Positions 51,544 through 60,376 of a stretch of 64,000 bases of DNA are shown here, piece after piece. The notes beneath the pieces were generated by a model. That model was not told the DNA's origin. It did no database searches and saw only the letters and a list, made by a program, of their open reading frames with translations. The stretch is from assembly GCA_030684355.1 (NCBI GenBank), contig JAUXTN010000025.1:1-64000 (forward strand), read 5' to 3'. The stretch comes from Pseudomonadota bacterium (GTDB taxonomy: Bacteria > Myxococcota_A > UBA796 > SXON01). Positions within the stretch are counted from its first letter, which is position 1. The number at the start of each line of letters is the position of its first letter. The translations under genes were made by a program, and so were the position numbers.

Positions 51544-53421
51544 CTACTTGCAGGATCCCTGCTCGGTGTACCGATAGTACCCGAGCTCGTCCTGCCAGAA
51601 CTCACCGTTGAACGGCCAGTAGATCTTGTTTGCCGACGTGGCGAAGTCGAGCTCGGCGTCCTTCGAGGTGTCGGACAGGTCGGGGGTCGACATCATGTAG
51701 TTGAGGATGCCACGCTTGGCGTCGATGACCTCGAACCGGATGATCTCGGCCTGGGTCAACAGATCCCCCACGTAGGTGGTCATGGTGACCATCTCCTGGA
51801 GGAGCGCGAGGCCGGCGCGGCGCTTCAGGCGCTCGCGGTCCTCGGCGATGACCTTGTGGAGCTGCTCGCCCACACCGTCCTTCCACTGGGACTTCTGCGT
51901 GTCGATCAGGGCCTCTTCGCGGTCCATGATCTCGAGGTGCGTCACGATGCCGGCGAGCTCCTGGTCACGCAGCACGCGCGTGAACAAGGACTTCGGCAGC
52001 ACGGTGTCCGGCGCCTTGTTCCCGAAGTACCGGTCGTAGGCCTGGTCCGCGAGCTTGCGGCCCTCCTCCGTCGAGTACTGCTTCAGGAAGTCCTTCATCT
52101 CCGCGTGCATCGGGCGGTACTGGGCGTCGAAGTCGAGGAGGATCCGGTCGACGTCCTCGTACTCGCAGAGGTTGAAGAACGTCAGCGCGCGGAGGACGGT
52201 CGCCTCGGGGACGAACTCGTCCTTGTTGTAGAACGGGCTCTCGAGCGTGAGGAGCTGGCCGAGCGTCAGGTTCAGGTCCGAGAGCATGAAGTTCGCCCAC
52301 GCGCTCTCGAACAGGCTCTGGGGCCAGTAGCGGGAGTCGCGCGCCACGTACGCGTAGTACGTGTTGGCGTCCTTGAAGTTCTCGATGCTGTAGTAGATGC
52401 GGGCGATGTTCATGAGCGAGAGGTCGCGGAGGCGATCCAGCTCCTCGAGCTCCTGCTGCGTCGAGGCGCTGGCCTCGGTGCGGGCCACGTCGGTGAAGGA
52501 GCGCACGGCGCTCTTCAGCTTGCCCTGCTTGTTGTAGATGACGCCTTCGAAGTACTTGGAGCGCGTGTAGAGGTCGGACTTGTCCGACACCTGGCCGAAG
52601 TACTTGCGGGCGTCCGTCAGCTTGTCCTGCTCGTAGAGGCGCACGCCCAGCAGGTAGTAGAGCTGGTTGCGGGCGGAGCGGGGGAACTCCTCAGGGGGGA
52701 TCTTCGCCACGATGCGGGCGAGATCCGACTCATCGCCGGTGAACTTGGCGATGCTGACGAGCTTGGGGAGCGCGTACTTGAAGTAGGGGTTGGACGGGCC
52801 CTTCTTCAGCACTTCGATGAAGTAGTACTGCGCCGAGTGGTACATCTCGAGGTCGTAGAGCGACCGTGCGAGGTAGTAGAGGATCTTGCTCTCCTTGTCG
52901 GGAAACTGATTCTCCTGCAGCATCCGGTGGAGCTCGTAGCTCGCGGTGAGGGGCTTCTTGGCGTTGTACGCCTTGACCGCGCTCTCGAGCGCCTCGGGAT
53001 CACGCCCTTCGTCCTCGCCGTCGTCCCCACCCTCTTCGGGCAGGTCCTGCAGCGTCTTGCCGGTCTTCTTGGCGCCGATGGCCTCGGTGTTCTCGTAGTC
53101 CTCTTCGCCAGCCTTGCCGCCGGCCTTGGACTTCGTGGTCTCACCGCGGACGGGCTCCTCCTCCTCGGCGGGCGCGGCCTTCTGCATCTGCGCCTTGGCG
53201 GCGGCGATGACCTCTTCCGGGGCGCCTTCGTTGGTGAGGCAGCGGACGTCGTCCGAGCTGAAGCTGTCCCCGGCGTCCTCGATTGTCTGGACGACGATGG
53301 AGGCCGGCACGTTGACGTTCACCATGTTCATGATCTCGTCGCAGCTCAGGGCGTGAGCGGACGGGGACCACAGCAAGGCGAGCGCGAGCGCGGGAGCGAG
53401 AGGAAGGAGGTTGGTCTTCAT
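51544..53421 (-). CDS. GltC-like periplasmic TPR protein
   Basis: 625 residues from the ATG at 53421; a GTG one codon earlier overlaps the upstream stop and is an alternative. Signal TNLLPLAPALALALLWSPSAHA, then an acidic low-complexity region (about 85-145), then TPR-like helices (YYLARSLYDLEMYHSAQYYFIEVLKKG, YYLLGVRLYEQDKLTDARKYFGQ) to about 430. The C-terminal third is helical with ERLKRRAGLALLQEMVTM. The architecture and its place between barrel genes and gltD fit GltC, a soluble periplasmic protein of the gliding complex. Coupled to the upstream barrel gene (TGATG). Confidence 0.72.
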   Translation of the reverse strand: MKTNLLPLAPALALALLWSPSAHALSCDEIMNMVNVNVPASIVVQTIEDAGDSFSSDDVRCLTNEGAPEEVIAAAKAQMQKAAPAEEEEPVRGETTKSKAGGKAGEEDYENTEAIGAKKTGKTLQDLPEEGGDDGEDEGRDPEALESAVKAYNAKKPLTASYELHRMLQENQFPDKESKILYYLARSLYDLEMYHSAQYYFIEVLKKGPSNPYFKYALPKLVSIAKFTGDESDLARIVAKIPPEEFPRSARNQLYYLLGVRLYEQDKLTDARKYFGQVSDKSDLYTRSKYFEGVIYNKQGKLKSAVRSFTDVARTEASASTQQELEELDRLRDLSLMNIARIYYSIENFKDANTYYAYVARDSRYWPQSLFESAWANFMLSDLNLTLGQLLTLESPFYNKDEFVPEATVLRALTFFNLCEYEDVDRILLDFDAQYRPMHAEMKDFLKQYSTEEGRKLADQAYDRYFGNKAPDTVLPKSLFTRVLRDQELAGIVTHLEIMDREEALIDTQKSQWKDGVGEQLHKVIAEDRERLKRRAGLALLQEMVTMTTYVGDLLTQAEIIRFEVIDAKRGILNYMMSTPDLSDTSKDAELDFATSANKIYWPFNGEFWQDELGYYRYTEQGSCK

Positions 53422-54308
53422 CACTTCATCCCCGGGAAGAAGAAGGACACACTCGCCTGGACGACGAAGTTGTTCTTCATCTCAAGCGTCGTGGAGTTGA
53501 CGGTTTCGATGTAGGACATGGACTTGCCCTCGACGCGAGCCGCGACGCCTTCGCTGAAGGCTACGCGGGCGCCGCCACCCACGATCGTGGTCGGATGCAC
53601 CTGGTTCTGCGTGAGGACCGCGGAGTCATCATCGTTCTGGAGGGCGACGAGGTCGTCCGTCGTCGCGGTGACGCCGAGACCGAAGTACCCGAAGATGTCG
53701 AACGCGATGATGCTGCGGCCGACGGCGGCCTTGCCATAGATCGGCGAGAACGCGAGTGCCATGCTGCCGTGGGCGGTCAGCTTGGAGATGTCGGGGGAGA
53801 CGCTGTTCTCAAGCAGAAGCTGCTTGGAGAGGTCCTTCCAGTCGGGATCGTTCTCGCCGCCCTGGCCGAGGATCGGCGCGTAGCCGACCTGCAGCTCGGC
53901 CGCGAACACCTCGGTGAGGTGGTAGTCGAACACGCCGCCGATGATGTAGCGGTTGAGGAAGGGATCGTTCGCGACGAAGCCCACGCTCGGACCCACCTCG
54001 TAGCGGTGGATCTTCATGAAGTTCTTCTTCTGGATCGTCTTGATGATCCGGCGGCGCTTGTCGTCCTCGCCGGGGAGGCTCGGCGCGGCGTCGGCGGGGG
54101 CGCCCTTCTTGACCGAGTCCCGCTCGGACTTCACGGAGTCCTCGGGGGAGTCTTCCTCTGCGGGATCCTCTTCGTCCTGGGCGACGGCGTCCGTCGTCAG
54201 GTCCACCGTTGAGACGGTGGTGACGGCGGGCACCTCGGCGGACGGCTCTTCGGCACGAGCGGTGCTGGCGAAGGCGAGCGCGAGCAGCGGGAGGCTGAAC
54301 ATGGACAT
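53421..54308 (-). CDS. Outer-membrane beta-barrel protein (GltA/GltB-like)
   Basis: 295 residues. Signal SMFSLPLLALAFASTARA, an acidic linker, then IHRYEVGPSVGFVANDPFLNRYIIGGVFDYHLTEVFAAELQVGYAP and other alternating strands, ending SVSFFFPGMK. It matches the myxobacterial outer-membrane barrel domain family and is a paralogue of the protein upstream (compare ANRFEIAPSIGYVPNN). GltA and GltB in Myxococcus are such a pair next to GltC; which one this is cannot be said. It overlaps the GltC-like gene. Confidence 0.75.
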   Translation of the reverse strand: MSMFSLPLLALAFASTARAEEPSAEVPAVTTVSTVDLTTDAVAQDEEDPAEEDSPEDSVKSERDSVKKGAPADAAPSLPGEDDKRRRIIKTIQKKNFMKIHRYEVGPSVGFVANDPFLNRYIIGGVFDYHLTEVFAAELQVGYAPILGQGGENDPDWKDLSKQLLLENSVSPDISKLTAHGSMALAFSPIYGKAAVGRSIIAFDIFGYFGLGVTATTDDLVALQNDDDSAVLTQNQVHPTTIVGGGARVAFSEGVAARVEGKSMSYIETVNSTTLEMKNNFVVQASVSFFFPGMK

Positions 54309-54321
54309 GTGCGCTCCGACC

Positions 54322-55200
54322 TTAGAAGTTGAACAACCGCGGCTTCATCCGCGGAATGTAGATGCTGACGCCGGCCGTCGTGAGGAACGTGTTGTAGAGC
54401 CGCTTCTCGAGCGGCTCGGGCTGGCCGTTCGGCAGCTTGTTCCCGTAGTCCGGCTGATCCGCGATGTAGAAGGCGCTGCGCGCGTCGATCTTGAGCGCGA
54501 TGGACTGGGTCAGGAAGAAGTCCAGTCCGATGCCCAGGTTGATCGCGGGGTACGCCTCGGTCGCGGGGCTCTGCGTCGGGATCGCGGGATCCGCGCCCTC
54601 GACGTTGGACGCGTAGTCCGGGTTGATGCTCGCGTAGTCCTTCGTGACCAGCATGAGGCCGACACCGGCGGTCCCATACAGGTCGAAGTTCAGCACGCCC
54701 TCACCGATGAGGTTGATCTTCCCGTAGACCGGCGCCCAGCGGGCGGAGAAGATCGCTCCGAGCTGGAGCCGGTCGAGCGGCTGGCGGAAGGTCGTGTCGT
54801 TGTTGCCCTCGTAGGCGATGCCCACGAGGGTCTGCGTGAGGCCCTTCATGCCCGACGCGCCGGTGTTGGGTGCGTAGAGGAACGCACCTTCAGCCGCGAA
54901 CGTGTCGCTGAAGTGGTACGCCGCGATGGCGCCACCGTAGATGCTCGTCACGAACGCGTTGTTCGGGACGTAGCCGATCGAAGGGGCGATCTCGAACCGG
55001 TTCGCCTTCACGAAGAAACGGTTCTGGATGAGGTTTGGCGGAAGCTTCTTCCCCGTCATCTCCTCCAGCGCCGTTTCGGCGGGATGATCGGCGGCGAGGG
55101 CCTCCGGCGCGGCGCCGAGGAGCCCCACGAGTCCGAGGACGACGGACAACTTCGATGTCAGGCTGATTCGTGTCGGGCGGGGGACCGGCAACGTGGTCAT
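54322..55200 (-). CDS. Outer-membrane beta-barrel protein (GltA/GltB-like), first gene of the cluster
   Basis: 292 residues. Signal LSVVLGLVGLLGAAPEALA, then FVKANRFEIAPSIGYVPNNAFVTSIYGGAIAAYHF, further amphipathic strands and a closing SIYIPRMKPRLFNF. It is paralogous to the next gene, which begins 13 bases after its stop. The Glt/Cgl-like cluster runs from here down to 41704. The 107-bp gap to the divergent gene at 55308 should contain its promoter, but no strong box was found. Confidence 0.75.
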   Translation of the reverse strand: MTTLPVPRPTRISLTSKLSVVLGLVGLLGAAPEALAADHPAETALEEMTGKKLPPNLIQNRFFVKANRFEIAPSIGYVPNNAFVTSIYGGAIAAYHFSDTFAAEGAFLYAPNTGASGMKGLTQTLVGIAYEGNNDTTFRQPLDRLQLGAIFSARWAPVYGKINLIGEGVLNFDLYGTAGVGLMLVTKDYASINPDYASNVEGADPAIPTQSPATEAYPAINLGIGLDFFLTQSIALKIDARSAFYIADQPDYGNKLPNGQPEPLEKRLYNTFLTTAGVSIYIPRMKPRLFNF

Positions 55201-55307
55201 ACAGGCTTCTCCGATGCTCCAACAGGCGGAAGAGGGCAGGCACCCTCGCGGCCCGGGACTGTAGCACGGTTCCTGCTGTTAGGGAGTAGAAGGTCACGCG
55301 AGGCCAC

Positions 55308-55730
55308 ATGCTGCTGCTCATCGCCCTTGTCGCCATCGTCTCTGCCTCGCCCGCGGAGCCGATCCTGGTGCCGCCGTCCGCTCCGGTGGAGGAGGGGGAT
55401 GTCGCGTCTTTCGCCCTGCGGCCCGGCCCCGCGGGTACCGTATTCGTAGATGGGTGCGCGGCGATCGAGCTCGAGCGGCGCGAGGCGGCGGGCTGGGTGC
55501 TGGCACCGGGCGCGGTCAAGTGCGACGGGAGCCTCGTTGCGCGTATGTCGACGAAGGACCTCGTGTTCTCCGTCGCGCCGCCGGGCCCCGGCGAGTATCG
55601 GGGCGTGGTCGCGTGGGGAACGGGGTGCGTCGAGGGTCGGCCCCTCGCGCTGGCCGCCTGCAAGGCGCACGGGATCGCGCGGACCGCGGCGTTCACCGTT
55701 GTTGCCCGGCCCCCCGCCGTTCAGCGGTAG
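55308..55730 (+). CDS. Small secreted hypothetical protein
   Basis: 140 residues with signal LLLIALVAIVSASPAEP. The mature region looks like one beta-sandwich (FALRPGPAGTVFVDGC, PPGPGEYRGVVAWGTGC) with four cysteines. GAGG stands about eight bases before the ATG. Its end overlaps the convergent lipoprotein gene by 10 bp. Family not recognised. Confidence 0.65.
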   Translation: MLLLIALVAIVSASPAEPILVPPSAPVEEGDVASFALRPGPAGTVFVDGCAAIELERREAAGWVLAPGAVKCDGSLVARMSTKDLVFSVAPPGPGEYRGVVAWGTGCVEGRPLALAACKAHGIARTAAFTVVARPPAVQR

Positions 55731-56575
55731 CGCACCGACAGGGAGGTCCACGCCATCCCGCCGCGACGATCCCGAACGACCGCCCAGATCTGGGTGGGGG
55801 CTTCCGAGGCGTCCTCCGGCGGGTAGTGGATCGCCTCGAAGTTCGGCCACAAGTCCGTGGTCTGGTCGAACTCGCCGGCTTCCGCGTACCACGCGAGGTA
55901 GGGCTCTTCTTCGCGCGACTCCTCGCCGCCGTCGCCGTTGACGAACGTGTACGTCTCGGCGGCATCGTCCGCGAGGGTCACGGTGAGCGTGTATGGCTGG
56001 CCCCGATCGAGGGAAACGACGGTTCCCGCCTCGACGACCACGTCATCCACCGACATCGAGGCGATGACGGGGTTGTGGTTGGGCGTGGTGGCCTCGCTGA
56101 CCGGTACCCGCTTGTAGGCGAGCTCCAACTCGTCCGCCTCCAGGTCGGCACCTTCGGGGATGGCGGTGACGTTGATGAGCGCGGTGAGGCCTTCCGGCCG
56201 CTCCTCCGCGGACAGCGTGTCCAACGCATCCGCGGGCACGTTCCAAACCGGTGGGAGGTAGGGTTCCGCGCCGATGAACCCGGCGGCGTAGAGGGCCTCC
56301 AGGTCATCGGACGACAGCTCGCCGCTTGGATCGAGCGTCGCGAGGAGGGCTTCGTCGACGACGCAGCCGAAGTCGTCGCCGCCGGTGAGGCACGCGAACC
56401 ACACGGTCGTGGCAACCTCAACCGTGGGTGACACCACGAGAGAGGTGAAGGTGACGCGATCGCCGGGCCGCGGCTCCGCGGGCTCCGCCGCCACTCCGAG
56501 CACGCGCAGGCGGTCGATCCGCCAGCTCTGGGAGAGCTCGGTGGCCGTGCAGCCGAGGAGGGCGAAGATCAGCAT
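55721..56575 (-). CDS. Lipoprotein downstream of TonB-dependent receptor
   Basis: 284 residues. Signal MLIFALLGCTATELSQ (lipobox LLGC). The mature protein has beta segments and two cysteines (ACLTGGDDFGC). It starts inside the receptor's stop codon (TGATG), so the two are coupled, and it is probably the surface-exposed helper of the transport system. Family not recognised. Confidence 0.78.
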   Translation of the reverse strand: MLIFALLGCTATELSQSWRIDRLRVLGVAAEPAEPRPGDRVTFTSLVVSPTVEVATTVWFACLTGGDDFGCVVDEALLATLDPSGELSSDDLEALYAAGFIGAEPYLPPVWNVPADALDTLSAEERPEGLTALINVTAIPEGADLEADELELAYKRVPVSEATTPNHNPVIASMSVDDVVVEAGTVVSLDRGQPYTLTVTLADDAAETYTFVNGDGGEESREEEPYLAWYAEAGEFDQTTDLWPNFEAIHYPPEDASEAPTQIWAVVRDRRGGMAWTSLSVRYR

Positions 56576-59205
56576 CAGAACTGGAACCTCGCCTCGAAAC
56601 CGGGGCTTGGGATGAAGGGGAGCCCCTGGATGTACGACTTCTCGGTGTAGTCGTAATTGTACAGTTCAAACTCGGGGTTTGTTCCGTGCAGGACGTTCAG
56701 GAGGTCGACGTAGAGGTTCAGCTGCCACGCGCGGAAGGTGAACAGCTTGTCAATTCGGCCGCTGACCGCCCAATATGGAGGGAGCCGCTCGGAGTTCGGG
56801 GCGCCCGTGGCAAAGGCCTGGTACTGATCCTGGTCCACGTCGTACACACCGAGCGAGTAGGGCGTCGTCGGATTGCCCGTGACGTACTCAGCCTTGGCCG
56901 ACACCTCGATGTCCCAGGGGAGCTTGTAGCCGGCGGTCCCGACCAGGATGTGGGTCTGGTCGTAGTCGAACGCGTACCACTCCTCGTCGGGCTGATCGCG
57001 CCGCTCCGAGCGGGACAACGTGTAGCTCAGCCAGCCGAAGAAACGGTCGACCGGGGCGTGGCGGACCAGCACCTCGAGGCCGTAGGCCCGGCCCACGCCG
57101 TTGTTGACGAAGAAGGGGTCCTCGAGCGACTCGAAGTTGGGGTTGCCGACGACCAGGTTGTCGAGGGCCTTGTAGAAGACCTCGGCGTCGATCTGCACGG
57201 CGGGGCCGATGTCCTGCTCCCACCCGAGCGAGCCGGAGAGCGAGCGCTCGAAGCCGAGCTCGACGGGGTTGTCGTCGGCGCGGTAGCTCTGGAACGGCTG
57301 CGGGGGCTGGTGGTAGATGCCCAGGGAGCCCTTCAGCCGGCCCCCGTCGTATACCGAGAAGCGCCCGGAGAGCCGGGGATCGAACGCGTAGATGTCGTAC
57401 TCGCCCGGGATGCTGACGAAGTTGAAGCGCAGCCCGGGGGTGAGCAGGAGGCGCTCGGGATCGGCCAGCGGGCGGAGCTCGGCGAGGAGGTAGATGTCGG
57501 GGCCCCATCCCGGCTGAACGTCCTCGACGACGTAGGGCTCGCGCTCGGCGAGGGGGTCGGTCTCGGCGAACTGGGCAGGGTCGAAGGGCAGGGTGATCGA
57601 GAACGGGGCGATGCCGCCGATGAAGTCGATGCCCGGGACGATCTTCACGTGCTCGTTGGGGGTCCACGGGAGCTCGGCCCGGATCTCGCCCATCCACTGC
57701 GTCTGCTCCAACTTCCACGAGTTCCCGAGGCTGAACTGCGCGTAGTCGTTGCCGAAGGACGGGGTGACGTGGAGCGCGAGGGTCTCCGAGAACGTGTGCT
57801 CCCACCGCGCGAGGATGCGGTGGGTCGAGTAGGTGGTGCCGAGCTCGCCCTGCCCGTCCTGGTCGCTGCTCTGCGCGAAGCCCGGCGGCGTCGAGACGAT
57901 GAGCGTGTCCTGGAAGCCGAAGATCAACAGGGAGAATTCGTTCGGACCGTCACCCTGCCACTGGTACTTCGCCTGGTAGTCCCACCATTGGGGACGTGCG
58001 ACGAAGCCCTCGTCGAGGAAGAGCGGCAGGATGGCGTCGATGTAGGAGCGGCGCGCGGCCACGCCGAAGCCGTGCTGGTCCTTCTTGCCGGCGGTCCCCA
58101 TCACCAGCACGCCGGAGTCGAGCAGGTCGGTGGACCAGGTGACGTGCGTACGCTCGGGGAACTCGACACGGGTGCGGACGTCGACCACGCCGCCCGTGCT
58201 GCGGCCGTACCGGGGGCCGAAACCGCCGGGGAGGTAGTCGACGGCGCCCACGAGGTCGGGGTTGATGACCGACTCGAACCCGCCGAGGTGGTAGATGTAG
58301 GGGATCCGGATGCCGTCGACGTAGACGCCCGAGTCCTCGGGGTTCGAGCCGCGGATCACGAGGAAGCCGGTGCCGAACGGGGTGCGCGCGGCGCCCGGGA
58401 GGGTTTGCACGACACGGATGGGGTCCCCGAAGGTGCCGGGGACCCGGCGGACCTCCTCCATCGAGATCGTCCGCTTCGAGATCTCGGGGCTCGGCTGGGT
58501 GTAGACGCCGAGGACGCCGGAGGTCGTGTAGGACTCGTTCCGGAGCCAGAGCTTGACCGTCGTGAGCTCCGTCTCGCTCACCTGGACCGGCTGCTCCAGC
58601 GCCTGGTAGCCGGGGTGGATCACCCGGAGGGTGATCGCGCCCGCGGGGACGCCGCGGATGCTGTAGCGCCCGCTCTCGTCCGTCGTGGCCTCGATGCCGC
58701 CGGGCTCGACGCGGACCACGAACCCGGCGAGCGGCCGGCGCGTGCCCATCTCGACGAGCTGGCCGTCGAGGTTGACCGGGAGCTCCTCGGCGGTAGGCGG
58801 CGGGAGGTCTTCCGGGACCGCCCCTGCCTGGGACGCGGCGTCGAGCACGAAGCCGTACTCAAACTCCACGACCACGGGCACGGGGCCCGTCGCGTCCTCC
58901 GCCGGGGAGAACCGGAAGGTGCGCGCGGCCTCGACGGCGGCGGCCTCCAGCCCCAGGTCGGTGCCGGTGGGGCGCAGCACCTCGACGTTCGTGACCGCGC
59001 CCGTGGCGTCGATGTCGATCGCGAGGAGCACCTTGCCTTCGACCTTCGCGGCGCGCGCGGCCTCCGGGTAGGGGGCCTCCACGAACTCGACGAGCGCGGG
59101 CTCCTTCAGGAGCGGGGGGAGCTCGTCCACGGGCGCGTCGGTGGGGGCGGGCGGCTCGGCGCGGGCCCACCCCGTCAACGCGAGGGAGAGGAGCAGGACC
59201 CGCAT
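56575..59205 (-). CDS. TonB-dependent receptor with N-terminal TonB-type domain
   Basis: 876 residues from the ATG at 59205. Signal MRVLLLSLALTGWARA. Residues about 41-118 match a TonB C-terminal domain (VEAPYPEAARAAKVEGKVLLAIDIDATG...AARTFRFSPA). Residues about 145-220 are a carboxypeptidase-regulatory domain (TDESGRYSIRGVPAGAITL), followed by the plug (VPGTFGDPIRVVQTLPGAARTPFGTGFLVIRG...GGFESVINPD) and a 22-strand-type barrel ending SPGFEARFQF. It imports a large substrate across the outer membrane using TonB energy; the substrate is unknown. It is unusual in carrying its own TonB-like domain. It lies directly after tonB. Confidence 0.88.
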   Translation of the reverse strand: MRVLLLSLALTGWARAEPPAPTDAPVDELPPLLKEPALVEFVEAPYPEAARAAKVEGKVLLAIDIDATGAVTNVEVLRPTGTDLGLEAAAVEAARTFRFSPAEDATGPVPVVVEFEYGFVLDAASQAGAVPEDLPPPTAEELPVNLDGQLVEMGTRRPLAGFVVRVEPGGIEATTDESGRYSIRGVPAGAITLRVIHPGYQALEQPVQVSETELTTVKLWLRNESYTTSGVLGVYTQPSPEISKRTISMEEVRRVPGTFGDPIRVVQTLPGAARTPFGTGFLVIRGSNPEDSGVYVDGIRIPYIYHLGGFESVINPDLVGAVDYLPGGFGPRYGRSTGGVVDVRTRVEFPERTHVTWSTDLLDSGVLVMGTAGKKDQHGFGVAARRSYIDAILPLFLDEGFVARPQWWDYQAKYQWQGDGPNEFSLLIFGFQDTLIVSTPPGFAQSSDQDGQGELGTTYSTHRILARWEHTFSETLALHVTPSFGNDYAQFSLGNSWKLEQTQWMGEIRAELPWTPNEHVKIVPGIDFIGGIAPFSITLPFDPAQFAETDPLAEREPYVVEDVQPGWGPDIYLLAELRPLADPERLLLTPGLRFNFVSIPGEYDIYAFDPRLSGRFSVYDGGRLKGSLGIYHQPPQPFQSYRADDNPVELGFERSLSGSLGWEQDIGPAVQIDAEVFYKALDNLVVGNPNFESLEDPFFVNNGVGRAYGLEVLVRHAPVDRFFGWLSYTLSRSERRDQPDEEWYAFDYDQTHILVGTAGYKLPWDIEVSAKAEYVTGNPTTPYSLGVYDVDQDQYQAFATGAPNSERLPPYWAVSGRIDKLFTFRAWQLNLYVDLLNVLHGTNPEFELYNYDYTEKSYIQGLPFIPSPGFEARFQF

Positions 59206-59948
59206 CAGTCCTCGCGGACCTGGCAGCTCTCGGGGACCCCGAGCACCGCCACGGCGACGCCGTCGTTCTCGGCCGGCTTCCACTGGGACTTGCGGTAGGC
59301 GGCGACGCACGCCTCGTCCGCCCCGTAGCCGAGGCCCTGGACGACCTGGACCCGCGTGACCTTTCCCTTGGCGTCGAGGTCGAGCAGGACCTTGATCAAG
59401 CCGTTCAGGCGGGCCTTCTTCGCCTCGTCCGGCACGTCCATCATCGGGCTCCACTGGAGCCGAGGCGCCTTCGTGACGGAGGTGTACGGCCGCGCCTCGA
59501 ACGGGCCCGTCGCCTCGTTCAGGCTCATCGTGTCCTTGCCGGCCGCGACGCCCGTCGTGTTGCCGGCGCGTACGGCGAGCCCCGTCCCCGCGCCGGGCGT
59601 GAACGAGTTCGTGTTGAGCCCCTGGACCTGCCGCACCACGCGCCGGGTCGGTTCCGGCGGCGGCGCGTTGGTCGGAGGGGTGGGCGTCGGGGTGATGTCC
59701 TCGAACTTCACGACTTTCGGCTTGGGCTTCGGCGGCTCGGGCTTCGGCGGCTCGGGCTCGATCGGCGGGGGCGGCGGCTTCGTCTCGCTCAGCGCCACCT
59801 CGACCCACTCGGAGGCCTTCCTCGCCTGGGCGGGGTTGGTGATGACGAAGATGGCGAGGAGGACGTGAATGCCGATGGAGACCCCCACCGCGGAGGCGCG
59901 CACGGCCCGCTGCCAGGCGGGCACGGGACGGTAGGGGGAGAGGCTCAC
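59205..59948 (-). CDS. tonB: TonB energy transducer
   Basis: 247 residues. One N-terminal transmembrane helix (SAVGVSIGIHVLLAIFVITN), a long Pro/Lys/Glu-rich spacer (KPPPPPIEPEPPKPEPPKP) and a C-terminal domain ending in LNGLIKVLLDLDAKGKVTRVQVVQGLG. It couples the proton-motive force from ExbB/ExbD to the receptor next door. Overlaps exbD by ATGA and the receptor by one base. Confidence 0.85.
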   Translation of the reverse strand: MSLSPYRPVPAWQRAVRASAVGVSIGIHVLLAIFVITNPAQARKASEWVEVALSETKPPPPPIEPEPPKPEPPKPKPKVVKFEDITPTPTPPTNAPPPEPTRRVVRQVQGLNTNSFTPGAGTGLAVRAGNTTGVAAGKDTMSLNEATGPFEARPYTSVTKAPRLQWSPMMDVPDEAKKARLNGLIKVLLDLDAKGKVTRVQVVQGLGYGADEACVAAYRKSQWKPAENDGVAVAVLGVPESCQVRED

Positions 59949-60376
59949 GGCGTGGCGGGGGCCGCGACGGCCGGCGGATCGATGTTGATCGCGAACTTGG
60001 CCACGCCTTCCTGCTTCACCACGTCGATGACGTGGGTGACGTCCCCATGCCGGGCGTCCTTGTCGCCCGCGATGAGGCAGACGACGTCGGCCTTCTCGGC
60101 CTTGGCCGCGCGGACTGCGGCGCGCAGGCCGTCCTCGGTGACGGGGGCGCCGTCGAGGAACAGGGAGCCGTCCGCCGCGACGGTGATTCCCAGCGACGAG
60201 GACTCGACGTTCTCCCCGGTGGCGGCCTCGGGGAGGTTCACCTTGATGGAGGGGGACACGATGTAGGTCGCGGTGACCATGAAGATGATCAGGACGACGA
60301 GCACGATGTCCACGAAGGGGACGATGTTGATCTCGGTCATCGGCTCGTCACTGCCGCCGCCGAGCTTCCCGGCCAT
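59945..60376 (-). CDS. exbD: ExbD/TolR biopolymer transporter
   Basis: 143 residues. MTEINIVPFVDIVLVVLIIFMVTA is the ExbD transmembrane helix with the conserved Asp that takes part in proton transfer. The periplasmic part follows. TAATG overlap with exbB. With ExbB it forms the motor that energises TonB. Confidence 0.9.
   Translation of the reverse strand: MAGKLGGGSDEPMTEINIVPFVDIVLVVLIIFMVTATYIVSPSIKVNLPEAATGENVESSSLGITVAADGSLFLDGAPVTEDGLRAAVRAAKAEKADVVCLIAGDKDARHGDVTHVIDVVKQEGVAKFAINIDPPAVAAPATP

Noticed and set aside
46748..51577. Plus-strand frame of 1609 codons
   Set aside because: It is antisense to the GltD-like and GltE-like genes; Leu/Arg/Gly/Val-rich composition with no domain.
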